From: Parabacteroides timonensis | GTDB lineage: Bacteria; Bacteroidota; Bacteroidia; Bacteroidales; Tannerellaceae | Direction of reading: 5' to 3' | Length of the DNA: 64,000 nucleotides | Assembly: GCF_900128505.1 (NCBI RefSeq) | Contig: NZ_LT669940.1 | Location: 1,741,576-1,805,575 of the forward strand | Shown: one piece after another, positions 55,416 through 64,000 of the stretch | Numbering within the stretch: the first letter of the stretch is position 1 | How the letters are laid out: the number at the start of each line of letters is the position of its first letter | Translations under genes and position numbers: made by a program | The notes under the pieces: generated by a model | Seen by the model: the letters and a program-made list of their open reading frames with translations, nothing else | Databases searched by the model: none | Told to the model about the DNA's origin: nothing

Positions 55416-58244
55416 TTATAAAGTGATATTTACACCAAAGACAAAACTCTTGGTTGGAGGTGTATCCACCTGACGATAACCATTCAATGGAACATCAGGA
55501 TCAACACGATCACATTTAGACCAGATCATAAATGGATTATTTGCACGGAAATAAACTCTCAGGTTATTGAAAATATTTTTCCAAACCGGGAGATTATAAC
55601 CTAATGTTATCTCACGCATACGAATATTATCAGAAGATACGATTGTTCTGCTGGAGAAACGGTCCGTACGATAAGGATTTGCGTAAATAGGTTTCGGATA
55701 GTCCACTACGTCACCCGGATTTTTCCAATAGTTTCCGGCAACATCGTTTTCTATATTGAATGAACCTAAACGGAATCCATCATGGTGGAAGAAATATCCC
55801 GGATAATCGAACATATCGCCACCAAACTGATATGTGATCAGGAAAGATAAGTCAAAATCACGATATTTGAATGTATTGGTTAAACCACCGATCACATCAG
55901 GAATGGCTTTACCAACTATGCCTTTACCTGCTTCTGCATAATAATTGACAACACCTTGGCTGTGATCTTCAGGATCTTTCCAGTATTCACCTAAACCTGT
56001 TTCAGGGTTAACCCCTTTCCACTCCGGCAAATAGAAGGTATACATTGATTCGCCTTCACGATGCAGGTACATTTCACCATCTCCGTATTGGATATCTTTC
56101 CCTTCCGGAAGTTTATTAATCTTAACCTGCTGATAAGTCAGGTTGAAGTTTGTATCCCATGAGAAATCATGGTTCTTGATGTTTTGAGAGTTAACCTCTA
56201 TTTCAAGCCCTGTGTTTTTCAACTCGCCTAAATTCTGCCAGTTGTTTTCAAAACCGGTAACAATAGATGCCGGAACTTCAAACAAAAGGTCTGTGGTCTT
56301 TTTATTATAATATTCAACTGTTAGATTTACACGTTGATACATGTTCCAGTCTAAACCGATGTTGAAGTTCTGAGATTTTTCCCAACCTAATTTACTGTTA
56401 CCTGCCTGACTCCAATAAATAGCGGAAGAAGGACCATATCCGGAGCTGAATGAATACAAAGCCAAGTTTGCATAATAGTCACTAGGCAAGTTGCCATTCG
56501 TACCATAAGAAAGACGTAATTTCAGATCAGAGAACAAGTCGTTATCTTTCAAGAAATCTTTATTTATTCTCCAAGCACCTGATACAGACCAGAAGTTAGC
56601 CCAACGATTATCTGAACCCAAGCGAGAAGAACCATCACGACGGAAGCTGGCAGACAGATAATATTTGTTATCATAATTATAATTTGCTGTAGCCAGATAA
56701 GAAACCAAACCTGACTCATATACATTACTATAAGCATTATCAGGCTGACCATTACCCAACTCTGGTAATTTATCAGTTGAATATTGTTTAGCAGTAGCAA
56801 TGATATTGGTCAATTGTTGATTTTCAACTTCAAAACCACCTAGCACATCAAATGAGTGTACATCATTCCACAAATTTGCATATCTCAATGTTGAAGAACT
56901 GGTCAAGTTACGGTTTTCATAATTATAACGTGAACCTAATCCTTTTACCGACTCTCCATCAACACTTGTCGGACTCCAATATTCAAAGTGTTTTGTATCT
57001 ATAAAGTCATAACCTAAGATACTTTTGAAGGAAACCTTATCTGAGAATTTCACCTGAACATCTGCATTAGTTAAACTACGCATAGTTTTAGACTTGATCC
57101 ACTGGTCATCGCCAAGCATTAAATGAGGGTTGGAGGCCGCTCCCCAACAAGCATTCTCATTATAAGATCCGTCAGGATTTTTAACCGGAGCAGTTGGATC
57201 AGCAGTGAATACCAAGCTAAGAGGAGAAGATGTACCGATTCCCTGCTCCTGACTTCCTTGGTCACGACCACCAGTTTGTTTTGAATAAGCGATAGATTGT
57301 TTTACGCCAAAACTCAACCAGTTATTAACTTGATGATCCAAATTTAAACGCCCACTTAAACGGTCAAAATCTGTACCGATCACAATACCTTCAGACTTAT
57401 TATAGCCGAACCCTACATAGAATTGAGTCTTTTCAGCACCACCACTGATAGCAACCTGATGGTCTTGAGTCAAAGCAGTGCGATAAACCTCGTCTCTCCA
57501 ATTAGTATTCGTTTTGCCAGAAGGATCATTAAAGAAAGAGGCCATATCACCTTCTGAATCAATAAGAGCGTATGCTTCGTCACGATTGCTTGCATCACCA
57601 TTCAGAATGTAATAATTAGCAATAGCTTCTTTTCCATATTCAAGTATCTGGCTGGCATTCATCGGAACATACTGTTTTACAGCCATGTTAGACCACCCAA
57701 CTTCACCAGTATAAGAAACTTTTGTTTTCCCCTTTTTACCGGATTTAGTTGTAATAATAATTACACCATTGGCGGCACGTGATCCATACAAAGAAGCAGC
57801 AGCAGCATCTTTCAACACTGTCATGTTCTCAATGTCATCCGGATTCAAAGAACTAAGGATGCTGGATGTTTTACCATAATAGCTCATATCGCTATCATTC
57901 TTGACAGGTACGCCATCTATTACATACAAAGGAGACTTTGACGCACTGATAGACCCAACACCACGGATGTTGATTTCACCTGGAGAACCTGGGTCACCGG
58001 TAGTAGTTGTTACACGTACACCTGTCAATTTACCTGTTAATGCTTTGTCCAAAGATTCTTTTGAACCAGATACGATTTCTTCAGCACTAACGGCTTTTGC
58101 AGAACCTGTAAAAGAGGCCTTTTTAGTTGTGCCATAAGCAACAACCATCACTTCCTCTAATGCCTGACTAGAGGTTTGTAAAAGCACTCTAATCTGGGGT
58201 TTAACAGAGACCTCCTGAGTTTCCATACCTACGTATGAAATCAC
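55416..58244 (-). CDS. SusC/RagA receptor lacking its N-terminus, cassette 2 (silent form)
   Basis: A 942-residue frame starting at a GTG within LVISYVGMETQEVSVKP, that is, at the same point of the regulatory-like domain as the cassette 1 gene. It goes on with EEVMVVAYGTTKKASFTGS, plug (LYVIDGVPVKN, ASLYGSRAANGVIIITTKSG) and a full barrel ending SFVFGVNITL. No signal peptide is encoded; the first upstream stop is at 58281-58283. Body sequences of the two truncated receptors differ throughout, so they are not recent copies, yet their broken ends are nearly identical in DNA. This is strong evidence for site-specific recombination at that point. Confidence 0.92.
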   Translation of the reverse strand: MISYVGMETQEVSVKPQIRVLLQTSSQALEEVMVVAYGTTKKASFTGSAKAVSAEEIVSGSKESLDKALTGKLTGVRVTTTTGDPGSPGEINIRGVGSISASKSPLYVIDGVPVKNDSDMSYYGKTSSILSSLNPDDIENMTVLKDAAAASLYGSRAANGVIIITTKSGKKGKTKVSYTGEVGWSNMAVKQYVPMNASQILEYGKEAIANYYILNGDASNRDEAYALIDSEGDMASFFNDPSGKTNTNWRDEVYRTALTQDHQVAISGGAEKTQFYVGFGYNKSEGIVIGTDFDRLSGRLNLDHQVNNWLSFGVKQSIAYSKQTGGRDQGSQEQGIGTSSPLSLVFTADPTAPVKNPDGSYNENACWGAASNPHLMLGDDQWIKSKTMRSLTNADVQVKFSDKVSFKSILGYDFIDTKHFEYWSPTSVDGESVKGLGSRYNYENRNLTSSSTLRYANLWNDVHSFDVLGGFEVENQQLTNIIATAKQYSTDKLPELGNGQPDNAYSNVYESGLVSYLATANYNYDNKYYLSASFRRDGSSRLGSDNRWANFWSVSGAWRINKDFLKDNDLFSDLKLRLSYGTNGNLPSDYYANLALYSFSSGYGPSSAIYWSQAGNSKLGWEKSQNFNIGLDWNMYQRVNLTVEYYNKKTTDLLFEVPASIVTGFENNWQNLGELKNTGLEIEVNSQNIKNHDFSWDTNFNLTYQQVKINKLPEGKDIQYGDGEMYLHREGESMYTFYLPEWKGVNPETGLGEYWKDPEDHSQGVVNYYAEAGKGIVGKAIPDVIGGLTNTFKYRDFDLSFLITYQFGGDMFDYPGYFFHHDGFRLGSFNIENDVAGNYWKNPGDVVDYPKPIYANPYRTDRFSSRTIVSSDNIRMREITLGYNLPVWKNIFNNLRVYFRANNPFMIWSKCDRVDPDVPLNGYRQVDTPPTKSFVFGVNITL

Positions 58245-58268
58245 CAGAGTCTTTGCAGAACTACGTTT
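58224..58268 (-). repeat. Recombination-site candidate B (45 bp)
   Basis: Matches 52373-52417 at 43 of 45 positions and lies at the same place in the SusC frame. Outside it, upstream, the two loci have no visible similarity. Both copies point the same way, so they could not invert the segment between them; an inverted copy would have to lie outside the window. Confidence 0.8.
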
Positions 58269-58419
58269 GCTACTAAATAGCTATAAATCAATACTTTACA
58301 GCTTAATCGTAAACCTCTGTAAATCCAATAAATATCCCTATCCAAACAGTTGTTACTAATGAATTATTTTTTGTATCAATTGTAATTTAAGCTATAACAA
58401 TTTATACTAAAAAAAGAAA

Positions 58420-58458
58420 GTAGAATTTGGGTAGCTAATTTGCATACTCAAATTCTAC
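58420..58458. terminator. Hairpin B between ATPase gene and truncated SusC
   Basis: Perfect 10-bp stem GTAGAATTTG / CAAATTCTAC (58420-58429 and 58449-58458) with A-runs on both sides, so it can end transcription in either direction. It starts 152 bases from candidate site B, against 150 for hairpin A. Confidence 0.85.
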
Positions 58459-58473
58459 CAAAAAAGGAGGTGT

Positions 58474-59619
58474 TTATCGTAGTGAACCTGTATAAATATT
58501 TTTTATCCAATATTCAAAAACAGGATCCTGAAGTTCAGTTATATTTCCAGGTAAAATATCTATTAGATCTTTTTCCAATGTCGCCTTTCTTAAATTTTTT
58601 ATATTCGCAGAAGTTCCTAATTTATATTTGGTAAGTATTTCTTTTGATGAAAAGTTAACAACACCATCTGCCACAGCCAATAAAAAGTTGATTTGCTTAG
58701 AAGTCAACGTATCAATGATATTTACAAAAAGAAGGCTTAGCTGACCTGTCAGGCCTAAAAATGCCTCTTCTATTATATCTTCGGTACATTTCTTTTTTGT
58801 ACGTAGCCAAACTTGCTGGCTTAACTGTTGGACATAATACGGATGATCTTTCACCTTTGATGCTATTTTATCACATAAATCTTCCGAAATCTCTTTCCCA
58901 GTAGCGGCAAAACGGTTGGAAATAAATGTTATCCAATCTGTTCTGCCTATTTTATGCAAGAATAATATATCACCAAATTTGTAAAAAGGCATGCTATAAT
59001 CATTGAAAATATCCAGCAACATGTGTCTTTTACTTCCATAAAGGCAATAACAAACTGAGGTTTGTTTTTGCCAATGGGCACGTAATTTACGCTGAAAAGC
59101 CAGAGAATCTTCATATTCGTTTATATTCTGAAATTCATCAATGCAAACAATAATTTTCTTACCCGTATCATTAGCTATCACCTGGGGTAAATCCAGTATC
59201 TCGTCATAACTTAACTTATTATCTTTAAAGTTAATGCCAAAAGATAATTCGTATGTTTGACTCGTGTCGGACATGGATATAACAGGAGCCATTCGTCCGA
59301 GATATTTCTTCACCCCAGAAACGAATTCTTCCCAGGCGGAAGTCGAGACTTTCAACAAAGCATTTGCTAAAGCGATATAAAATTCTTCTTCCGTGCGGCA
59401 ATTGAAAATATCAACCTGGCAGATATAGTAATCTTTACTTGAATTGAGTAATATCTGTGCCGTTTTATTAACCAAAGACGTTTTTCCCCATCTGCGTGGA
59501 GAGATAATAACTGTGTTAACCAGACTGTTGAAGTTCTGAGTAAGTAACTTCACTTCCTGATCCCTGTCAGTGAAGTTCTCCTTATCTGCTATACGACCAT
59601 AAACGAAGGGAGTATTCAT
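58474..59619 (-). CDS. AAA-type ATPase of unknown function
   Basis: A 381-residue ATPase. Walker A is SPRRWGKTSLVNK and Walker B is KIIVCIDEFQNINEY; the C-terminal part (ITELQDPVFEYWIKNIY) is a winged-helix-like tail of archaeal-type ATPases. It is not closely related to the DUF4143 ATPase of the other cassette, but lies in the same place, just upstream of a truncated SusC. The ATG at 59619 (MNTPFVYGR) is used; the frame extends to a TTG at 59646, inside an inverted repeat. Function unknown. Confidence 0.85.
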   Translation of the reverse strand: MNTPFVYGRIADKENFTDRDQEVKLLTQNFNSLVNTVIISPRRWGKTSLVNKTAQILLNSSKDYYICQVDIFNCRTEEEFYIALANALLKVSTSAWEEFVSGVKKYLGRMAPVISMSDTSQTYELSFGINFKDNKLSYDEILDLPQVIANDTGKKIIVCIDEFQNINEYEDSLAFQRKLRAHWQKQTSVCYCLYGSKRHMLLDIFNDYSMPFYKFGDILFLHKIGRTDWITFISNRFAATGKEISEDLCDKIASKVKDHPYYVQQLSQQVWLRTKKKCTEDIIEEAFLGLTGQLSLLFVNIIDTLTSKQINFLLAVADGVVNFSSKEILTKYKLGTSANIKNLRKATLEKDLIDILPGNITELQDPVFEYWIKNIYTGSLR

Positions 59620-59627
59620 ACTTATCT

Positions 59628-59652
59628 TTACTTTTGATTCATACAAAAGTAA
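59628..59652 (-). promoter_or_regulatory. Promoter of the second ATPase with overlapping inverted repeat
   Basis: TTACTTTTG (59628-59636) and CAAAAGTAA (59644-59652) are exact complements with 7 bases between. The right arm holds the minus-strand -7 element TACTTTTG (59644-59651). A protein bound here would block the promoter. Confidence 0.55.
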
Positions 59653-60431
59653 ATGAAATATATCTAATCGCCAAGTTTGAAACCAATCGATTTCAAATCA
59701 TCCTATTTCAAATGTTATAAACATGAAATCAATTTTATTGTGCGTTACCGTGATCTTTTTATAGAAATATCAAATTGACAAAATGTTATCTTATGTACCT
59801 GCTGGGAGAGTCGTGTAGAAAGGAAGGGATGATGGCTTGTTTTTATTCAATTGTAGAAGAGTTGACGATGTTGCAAATATTGCAGATACAGATGTATTGG
59901 CACCACTTTGATATGCTAAAGCCATAATATTTAATATTTTATTCTAAAAGACTGTTATTTGTGATATTTTAGGCACAAAGAGATTGTTTGATGTTTTAGT
60001 GGTTTTGGATACTCAAAAATGTTTCATAACACATAATTAACTTTTCAGGATACGCCTAAATAATAAATTTAGACCTTAATTAACACATGGGTTTGTTTAA
60101 ACGGGCAAGTATTTCTGCTGCAACAAAAATAAAATTCGTTTAAAACGAGTTTATCTTTGTTTGCTATAGGGTGAAAAATGTGCATCAGCTAAACAATATG
60201 TTAATATATGTATATGTTGGTTTTCTGTAAGAGAAGGATTATGGGCTGGGTGTGTCGCAAATACTCTGCTTATTTAGTCAAAATGTTTGCATATTACAAC
60301 CTATTGCAACAATGTGATATTTGTCCAAAAGCAGAAAACTTCAACTTTTGTCAAGCAATGAAGCCTTATATTGTAGTGACATTTTGAGAATTGATAAGGA
60401 ATCTTTCAAATGAGTTGGATATATTCTGAAC
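59653..60431. other. Long AT-rich intergenic region
   Basis: About 780 bases between the second ATPase and the end of SusD 3. It holds short repeats (ATTTCAAAT at about 59690-59715) and a weak small frame at 59791-59925, but no clear gene, RNA or copy of the 45-bp site. Confidence 0.5.
59791..59925 (-). CDS. Possible small protein of 44 residues
   Basis: A complete ATG-to-stop frame encoding a peptide that begins MALAYQSGANTSVSAIFATS and ends in TTLPAGT. It is rich in Ser, Thr and Ala and has no signal peptide or known motif. It is too short to stand on its own, and no ribosome site or promoter is evident. It could equally be chance. Confidence 0.2.
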   Translation of the reverse strand: MALAYQSGANTSVSAIFATSSTLLQLNKNKPSSLPFYTTLPAGT

Positions 60432-60475
60432 AAAAAAAGTGAACCTCGGTAACCGTTTTCGGCCTGAGGTTCACT
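60432..60475 (-). terminator. Terminator at the end of cassette 3
   Basis: Perfect 10-bp stem AGTGAACCTC / GAGGTTCACT (60438-60447 and 60466-60475), followed on the minus strand by seven T residues, about 60 bases past the SusD stop. Confidence 0.93.
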
Positions 60476-60536
60476 TCATTTATGAAAGAATCCTTTTAAA
60501 GGAGATGTTTAATAAAAACAATGGCATGCAATGGGA

Positions 60537-62132
60537 TTATTCCCAACCTGCATTTTGCTGTTTCGCTAATGTCGGATTTCTTAAAATATCGTTTAACGGA
60601 ATAGGCCAGATAAAACGTTTGTCTGTATAAGGAATAAATTTCTTACTGGAACTATACCATTCAGATTTAACTTCTCCGTTTACAACGAATGCACCTACGC
60701 CCTTGCTGTTGTTATATTCAATTTTAGCAGGGATACCACCGGAAGGGAATAGATCGTCATTTGCAAGACGATGAATATCTTCCCAACGACGGCCTTCACC
60801 GTGAAATTCAATACGACGTTCCCAAAGAATAGCTTCTAACAGCGCTTTGGTATCAGCGAAATCTGAAGCCTTGTAACTTTCCTGTGCCGGATTTGCCAAT
60901 GATCTGTCGCGCACTTCATTCAACTTCTCAAGAGCTAACGTCTTATTATTACTACGTGCTGCAGCTTCAGCCTCATTCAAAAGCACTTCTGAATAACGGA
61001 GAATCGGAGCCCATGCATCCTGAGATGTTGGATCCTGATATTTATCACAGAAATAATATTTGTCGGATTCACGGTATAATAACAAGTTACGACGCTTGTC
61101 GTCTTTCGTCCAGTATTTGGAGTTATAAACGGTAGGAGATGACGTTATAATTGCGCGTCCTCCGTCACGTCCCGACATCATCTGACCTAAAGAACCATTG
61201 ACATCCGGATTATCTTCTGTACTATTTTCGATCGAGAAAACAGATTCTTTGTTGTCTGCTTTTGAAGTAAACGGAGTAGCCGGATCTGCTTCCAATTGGA
61301 AACGTCCGCCTTCCAGTTTTTCAGCTTCTTCGATAACTTTAGCCCAATTCCTCATATGCAGATAAACACGGGTCTTTAAAGCGATAGCTGCCCCTTTTGA
61401 TGCGCGGGATATTTTACCTGCGGTGACAACATCCGGTAATAAACGCTCTGCATCATCCAGATCTTTAAGGATTTGTGCATAAGTTTCAGCAACTGTTGAA
61501 CGACCAATCAGCAATGCTTCCTGAATGGCTTCCGGTGTATTGATTGCCGTAATATAAAGCGGCATACCATAATTATTATTACCATCCACATTGTAAGGGA
61601 GTGCATAATGAACCATCAAATTATGATATGTTAAAGCACGTAGAAACAGACATTCGCCTTTATATTGATTAGCTGTCGCTTCATCGAGTATGCCATTGCT
61701 ACCGGCATATTCCTGACCTGCATAAACTGTATTGTAACGGTTTATGGCTTCAAAAGAGGTTTCCCACATAGCGACATTATTTGCCGTAGACAAATTGTAG
61801 GTCGCCGAATAGGTGTAATCATAAAATACGGCCGTCAGGTTCATATCTTCACCTCTCATTTCACCTTGTTGTATGCTGGCAGCCCCGAATGGATAACCAC
61901 GCTGCCAACCATTGTCAGAATTGATATACATACCGCACTGAGCTGCATCATAAGCACCGATCATAGATAACTCACACCGTGCCGGAGTACCGTAAGCTGT
62001 CAAATCGGAGAATTTATCGACCGGAGACAGATCCACCACATCGCTTTCACAAGCAGTGAATAAGGGTAGCGAAATTAAGGCTGCGCCCAATGCTACAACT
62101 GATATATTTTTATATAGTTTTCTATTTAGCAT
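60537..62132 (-). CDS. SusD/RagB-family lipoprotein, cassette 3
   Basis: A 531-residue SusD-like lipoprotein with signal and lipobox (LPLFTAC, Cys27). Typical blocks: VVDLSPVDKFSDLTAYGTPA, ECLFLRALTYHNLMVHYALPYN, ALKTRVYLHMRNWAKV, ILRYSEVLLNEAEAAARSNN and WERRIEFHGEGRRWEDIHRL. It begins 29 bases after the SusC of cassette 3. Confidence 0.94.
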   Translation of the reverse strand: MLNRKLYKNISVVALGAALISLPLFTACESDVVDLSPVDKFSDLTAYGTPARCELSMIGAYDAAQCGMYINSDNGWQRGYPFGAASIQQGEMRGEDMNLTAVFYDYTYSATYNLSTANNVAMWETSFEAINRYNTVYAGQEYAGSNGILDEATANQYKGECLFLRALTYHNLMVHYALPYNVDGNNNYGMPLYITAINTPEAIQEALLIGRSTVAETYAQILKDLDDAERLLPDVVTAGKISRASKGAAIALKTRVYLHMRNWAKVIEEAEKLEGGRFQLEADPATPFTSKADNKESVFSIENSTEDNPDVNGSLGQMMSGRDGGRAIITSSPTVYNSKYWTKDDKRRNLLLYRESDKYYFCDKYQDPTSQDAWAPILRYSEVLLNEAEAAARSNNKTLALEKLNEVRDRSLANPAQESYKASDFADTKALLEAILWERRIEFHGEGRRWEDIHRLANDDLFPSGGIPAKIEYNNSKGVGAFVVNGEVKSEWYSSSKKFIPYTDKRFIWPIPLNDILRNPTLAKQQNAGWE

Positions 62133-62161
62133 AATTGTAATTTTTCTACTGTTTTATAATC

Positions 62162-64000
62162 TTAGAATGTAACATTTGCTCCAAAAGTAAACGAACGCTG
62201 CTGAGGCATACCATTCCAGTCTACGCCCAGACGAGTGTTAGTTTCCGGGTCCAAACCTGAGTACCCGGTGATAGTGAACAAATTCTGAGCCTGTGCATAC
62301 ACACGTACCTTTGTTATATTTATTGCCGATAAAATAGATTTCGGTAAAGTATATCCCAAAGCCAGGTTAGACAGTTTCAGGTAATTTCCTTTTTCAACGA
62401 AGTGAGAGTCGGTGAAGCCGTCATTGAACAAGACAGACTGGTCATTATAACCGATTCTTGGAGTCATACCGTCACCCGTTTGTGTAGGAGACACCCATCT
62501 GCCTAAAATTTCCTTACCGTTATTAGCAAACTCCATATTCATCAAAGCACTCTGGCGAGAAGCATTCATGATTTTATTACCACCGGAGAAACGAAGAAAC
62601 ACATTCAGATCGAAATCTTTATAGGTAATCGTATTGTTCCATCCACCATACCAGGTAGGCATAGAAGAACCTAAAATTTTACGGTCGCTGGAACCCAAAG
62701 AAGACGATTTGGATACATCTCCAGGATTGGACGGATCATATTCAACATAATCGTATGAGCCGAATGTGTCGAACTGAACCAGGCTGCCATCTGCTTTTCT
62801 CCAAATAGGGTTACCGTTTTCCATATTGACACCGTAATAGTCGTATCCGTACAGTGAACGATAAGACTCACCTTCACGGATAATGGTATAATTGTCAATG
62901 ATATCAGTTCCACCATACAATGATTTAACTGTATTCTTTACAGTAGAGAAGTTCAATTCTGAACGCCAGTTCCAATCTTTCGTTGAGATAACTGTTCCAC
63001 TTACTGTCAGCTCAAATCCGGAGTTCTTAATTTTACCGATATTATCGTAATATGAATTGTAAGGAATACCCATTGTCGGAGGAGTCGGAACTTCCAATAC
63101 AAGGTCTTTTGAATTTTTCTGCCAATAAGCCAGCTCAAATGTCAGACGGTTGTTGAAGAAAGAACCATCCAGACCTAAGTCGAAAGTTTCGGTCGTTTCC
63201 CATTTCAAGTTGTTATTACCCATGCGGTTCCAGGCAACACCGGATTGCGAGCCGTACAGTTTCGCTCCATAAGTTCCCAGATACGGGAAGTTATTACCCA
63301 AATCTGAATTACCTAATGTGGCGTAGCTGGCACGAATACGCAAATCGTTGAACCATTCGTTCACCTGAGAATCTTTCCAGAAATTCTCACGGGATAAGCG
63401 CCATGCAACCGAAGCTCCCCAAAACGTACCCCAGCGAGTATCTTCCGGCAAACTGGACAATCCATCGTAACGGATAGATGCACCTGCATAATATTTACTA
63501 TCATAATTGTAGTTCGCACGGAACATATAAGAAGCAAGACCGTTAAATGTTTTGTATCCGCCGATATCTTTTATACCGAAAGTATTGGAGATAATATGGT
63601 CTGTAAAGAACCTGTCGGACAACTGCTGAACGGCAGCATCTGTATATTCATACTCACTGTGAGTGTATTCCTGAACAGCTGTTGCGCTTAAATTATGCAC
63701 ATCGTTAAATGAACGGTTGAAATTCAGGATATTCTGCCAGTTCCAGTTTTCGTAAGTTGTATTTACTTCTTCAAGCAAACCTTTACGCCCGTAACCGTCA
63801 CCTGATTCAGAATCCCAATACATGAAGTCTTTTACATTAGAGATATCGAGACCTCCCTGAGTTTTCAGAGTAAGTCCGTCAATAATAGTAATCTCAGCCC
63901 AACCACCGCCGATGGTACGTGTATTGGTAGAGCGGTTCACATTATTATCCAATGCCCAGACAATGTTCTGAATACCATTATCTATATAAGAAAGGTTATT
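62162..64000 (-). CDS. SusC/RagA receptor, cassette 3, partial (runs off right edge)
   Basis: About 612 C-terminal residues of a SusC receptor are present, all barrel: MFRANYNYDSKYYAGASIRYDG, WGTFWGASVAWRLSREN, LRIRASYATLGNSDLG and the final strand SFTFGANVTF. The frame is open to base 64000 and the plug and N-terminal domains lie outside. It cannot be told whether this copy is full-length (and so the expressed one) or truncated like those of cassettes 1 and 2. Confidence 0.93.
   Translation of the reverse strand, partial: NNLSYIDNGIQNIVWALDNNVNRSTNTRTIGGGWAEITIIDGLTLKTQGGLDISNVKDFMYWDSESGDGYGRKGLLEEVNTTYENWNWQNILNFNRSFNDVHNLSATAVQEYTHSEYEYTDAAVQQLSDRFFTDHIISNTFGIKDIGGYKTFNGLASYMFRANYNYDSKYYAGASIRYDGLSSLPEDTRWGTFWGASVAWRLSRENFWKDSQVNEWFNDLRIRASYATLGNSDLGNNFPYLGTYGAKLYGSQSGVAWNRMGNNNLKWETTETFDLGLDGSFFNNRLTFELAYWQKNSKDLVLEVPTPPTMGIPYNSYYDNIGKIKNSGFELTVSGTVISTKDWNWRSELNFSTVKNTVKSLYGGTDIIDNYTIIREGESYRSLYGYDYYGVNMENGNPIWRKADGSLVQFDTFGSYDYVEYDPSNPGDVSKSSSLGSSDRKILGSSMPTWYGGWNNTITYKDFDLNVFLRFSGGNKIMNASRQSALMNMEFANNGKEILGRWVSPTQTGDGMTPRIGYNDQSVLFNDGFTDSHFVEKGNYLKLSNLALGYTLPKSILSAINITKVRVYAQAQNLFTITGYSGLDPETNTRLGVDWNGMPQQRSFTFGANVTF

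Noticed and set aside
49424..58244. Truncated SusC genes as ordinary decaying pseudogenes or sequencing errors
   Set aside because: Both bodies are free of stops and frameshifts, and both break at one shared site with sharp loss of similarity, which decay or error would not give.
46102..64000. Integrative conjugative element or prophage
   Set aside because: Apart from one tyrosine recombinase there are no transfer, relaxase, capsid or lysis genes, and no att repeats or tRNA target were seen.

Overview
The window looks like a chromosomal segment from a gut Bacteroidales bacterium, most likely Parabacteroides or a close relative. The reasons are several SusC/SusD pairs, hybrid two-component regulators, an S-type sulfatase, promoters with the Bacteroidetes -7 element TAnnTTTG, few Shine-Dalgarno sites, and a serC-serA-DUF1015 cluster. 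The genus is an inference from gene content; the phylum-level call is firm.

Left part (1-13.4 kb). The end of a GH51 arabinofuranosidase is followed by a nucleotidyltransferase and an ECF sigma factor. Convergent to these lies a polysaccharide utilisation locus (PUL) on the minus strand: FecR anti-sigma, an STN-domain SusC, SusD, GH27, GH89 and an S1 sulfatase. The enzymes suggest a sulfated host glycan carrying alpha-GlcNAc and alpha-Gal or alpha-GalNAc. The sigma factor sits at the far end from FecR, so the sensing circuit may flank the whole locus. A degenerate SusC-like remnant and a 13-bp tandem repeat follow.

Second PUL (13.8-24.6 kb). A 1384-residue hybrid two-component regulator is followed by SusC, SusD and a GH43 enzyme resembling exo-beta-1,3-galactanases.

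Housekeeping part (24.7-45.9 kb). This holds a DcaP-like porin, two cyclophilins, an intergenic hairpin cluster, a MATE transporter, an RluF-like pseudouridine synthase, an S9 peptidase, a SPOR lipoprotein, a membrane protein paired with a TolB-like lipoprotein carrying one haem motif, a PfkB kinase beside a sugar-sensing hybrid regulator, a WbuC cupin, a DUF4833 protein, serC-serA-DUF1015 and rarA.

Right part (46.1-64 kb). This is the most interesting region. A tyrosine recombinase precedes three SusC/SusD cassettes, all on the minus strand. The first two SusC genes lack signal peptide, promoter and most of the N-terminal domain. Both break at the same point inside a 45-bp near-identical sequence (43 of 45 bases) encoding SSAKTLVISYVGM, and similarity ends sharply just upstream. 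Each break is preceded, about 150 bp away, by a related hairpin and an AAA ATPase gene whose promoter carries palindromes. This looks like a shufflon-type silent reservoir for phase-variable SusC/SusD surface receptors, with the expressed N-terminal cassette outside the window. The third SusC runs off the right edge.
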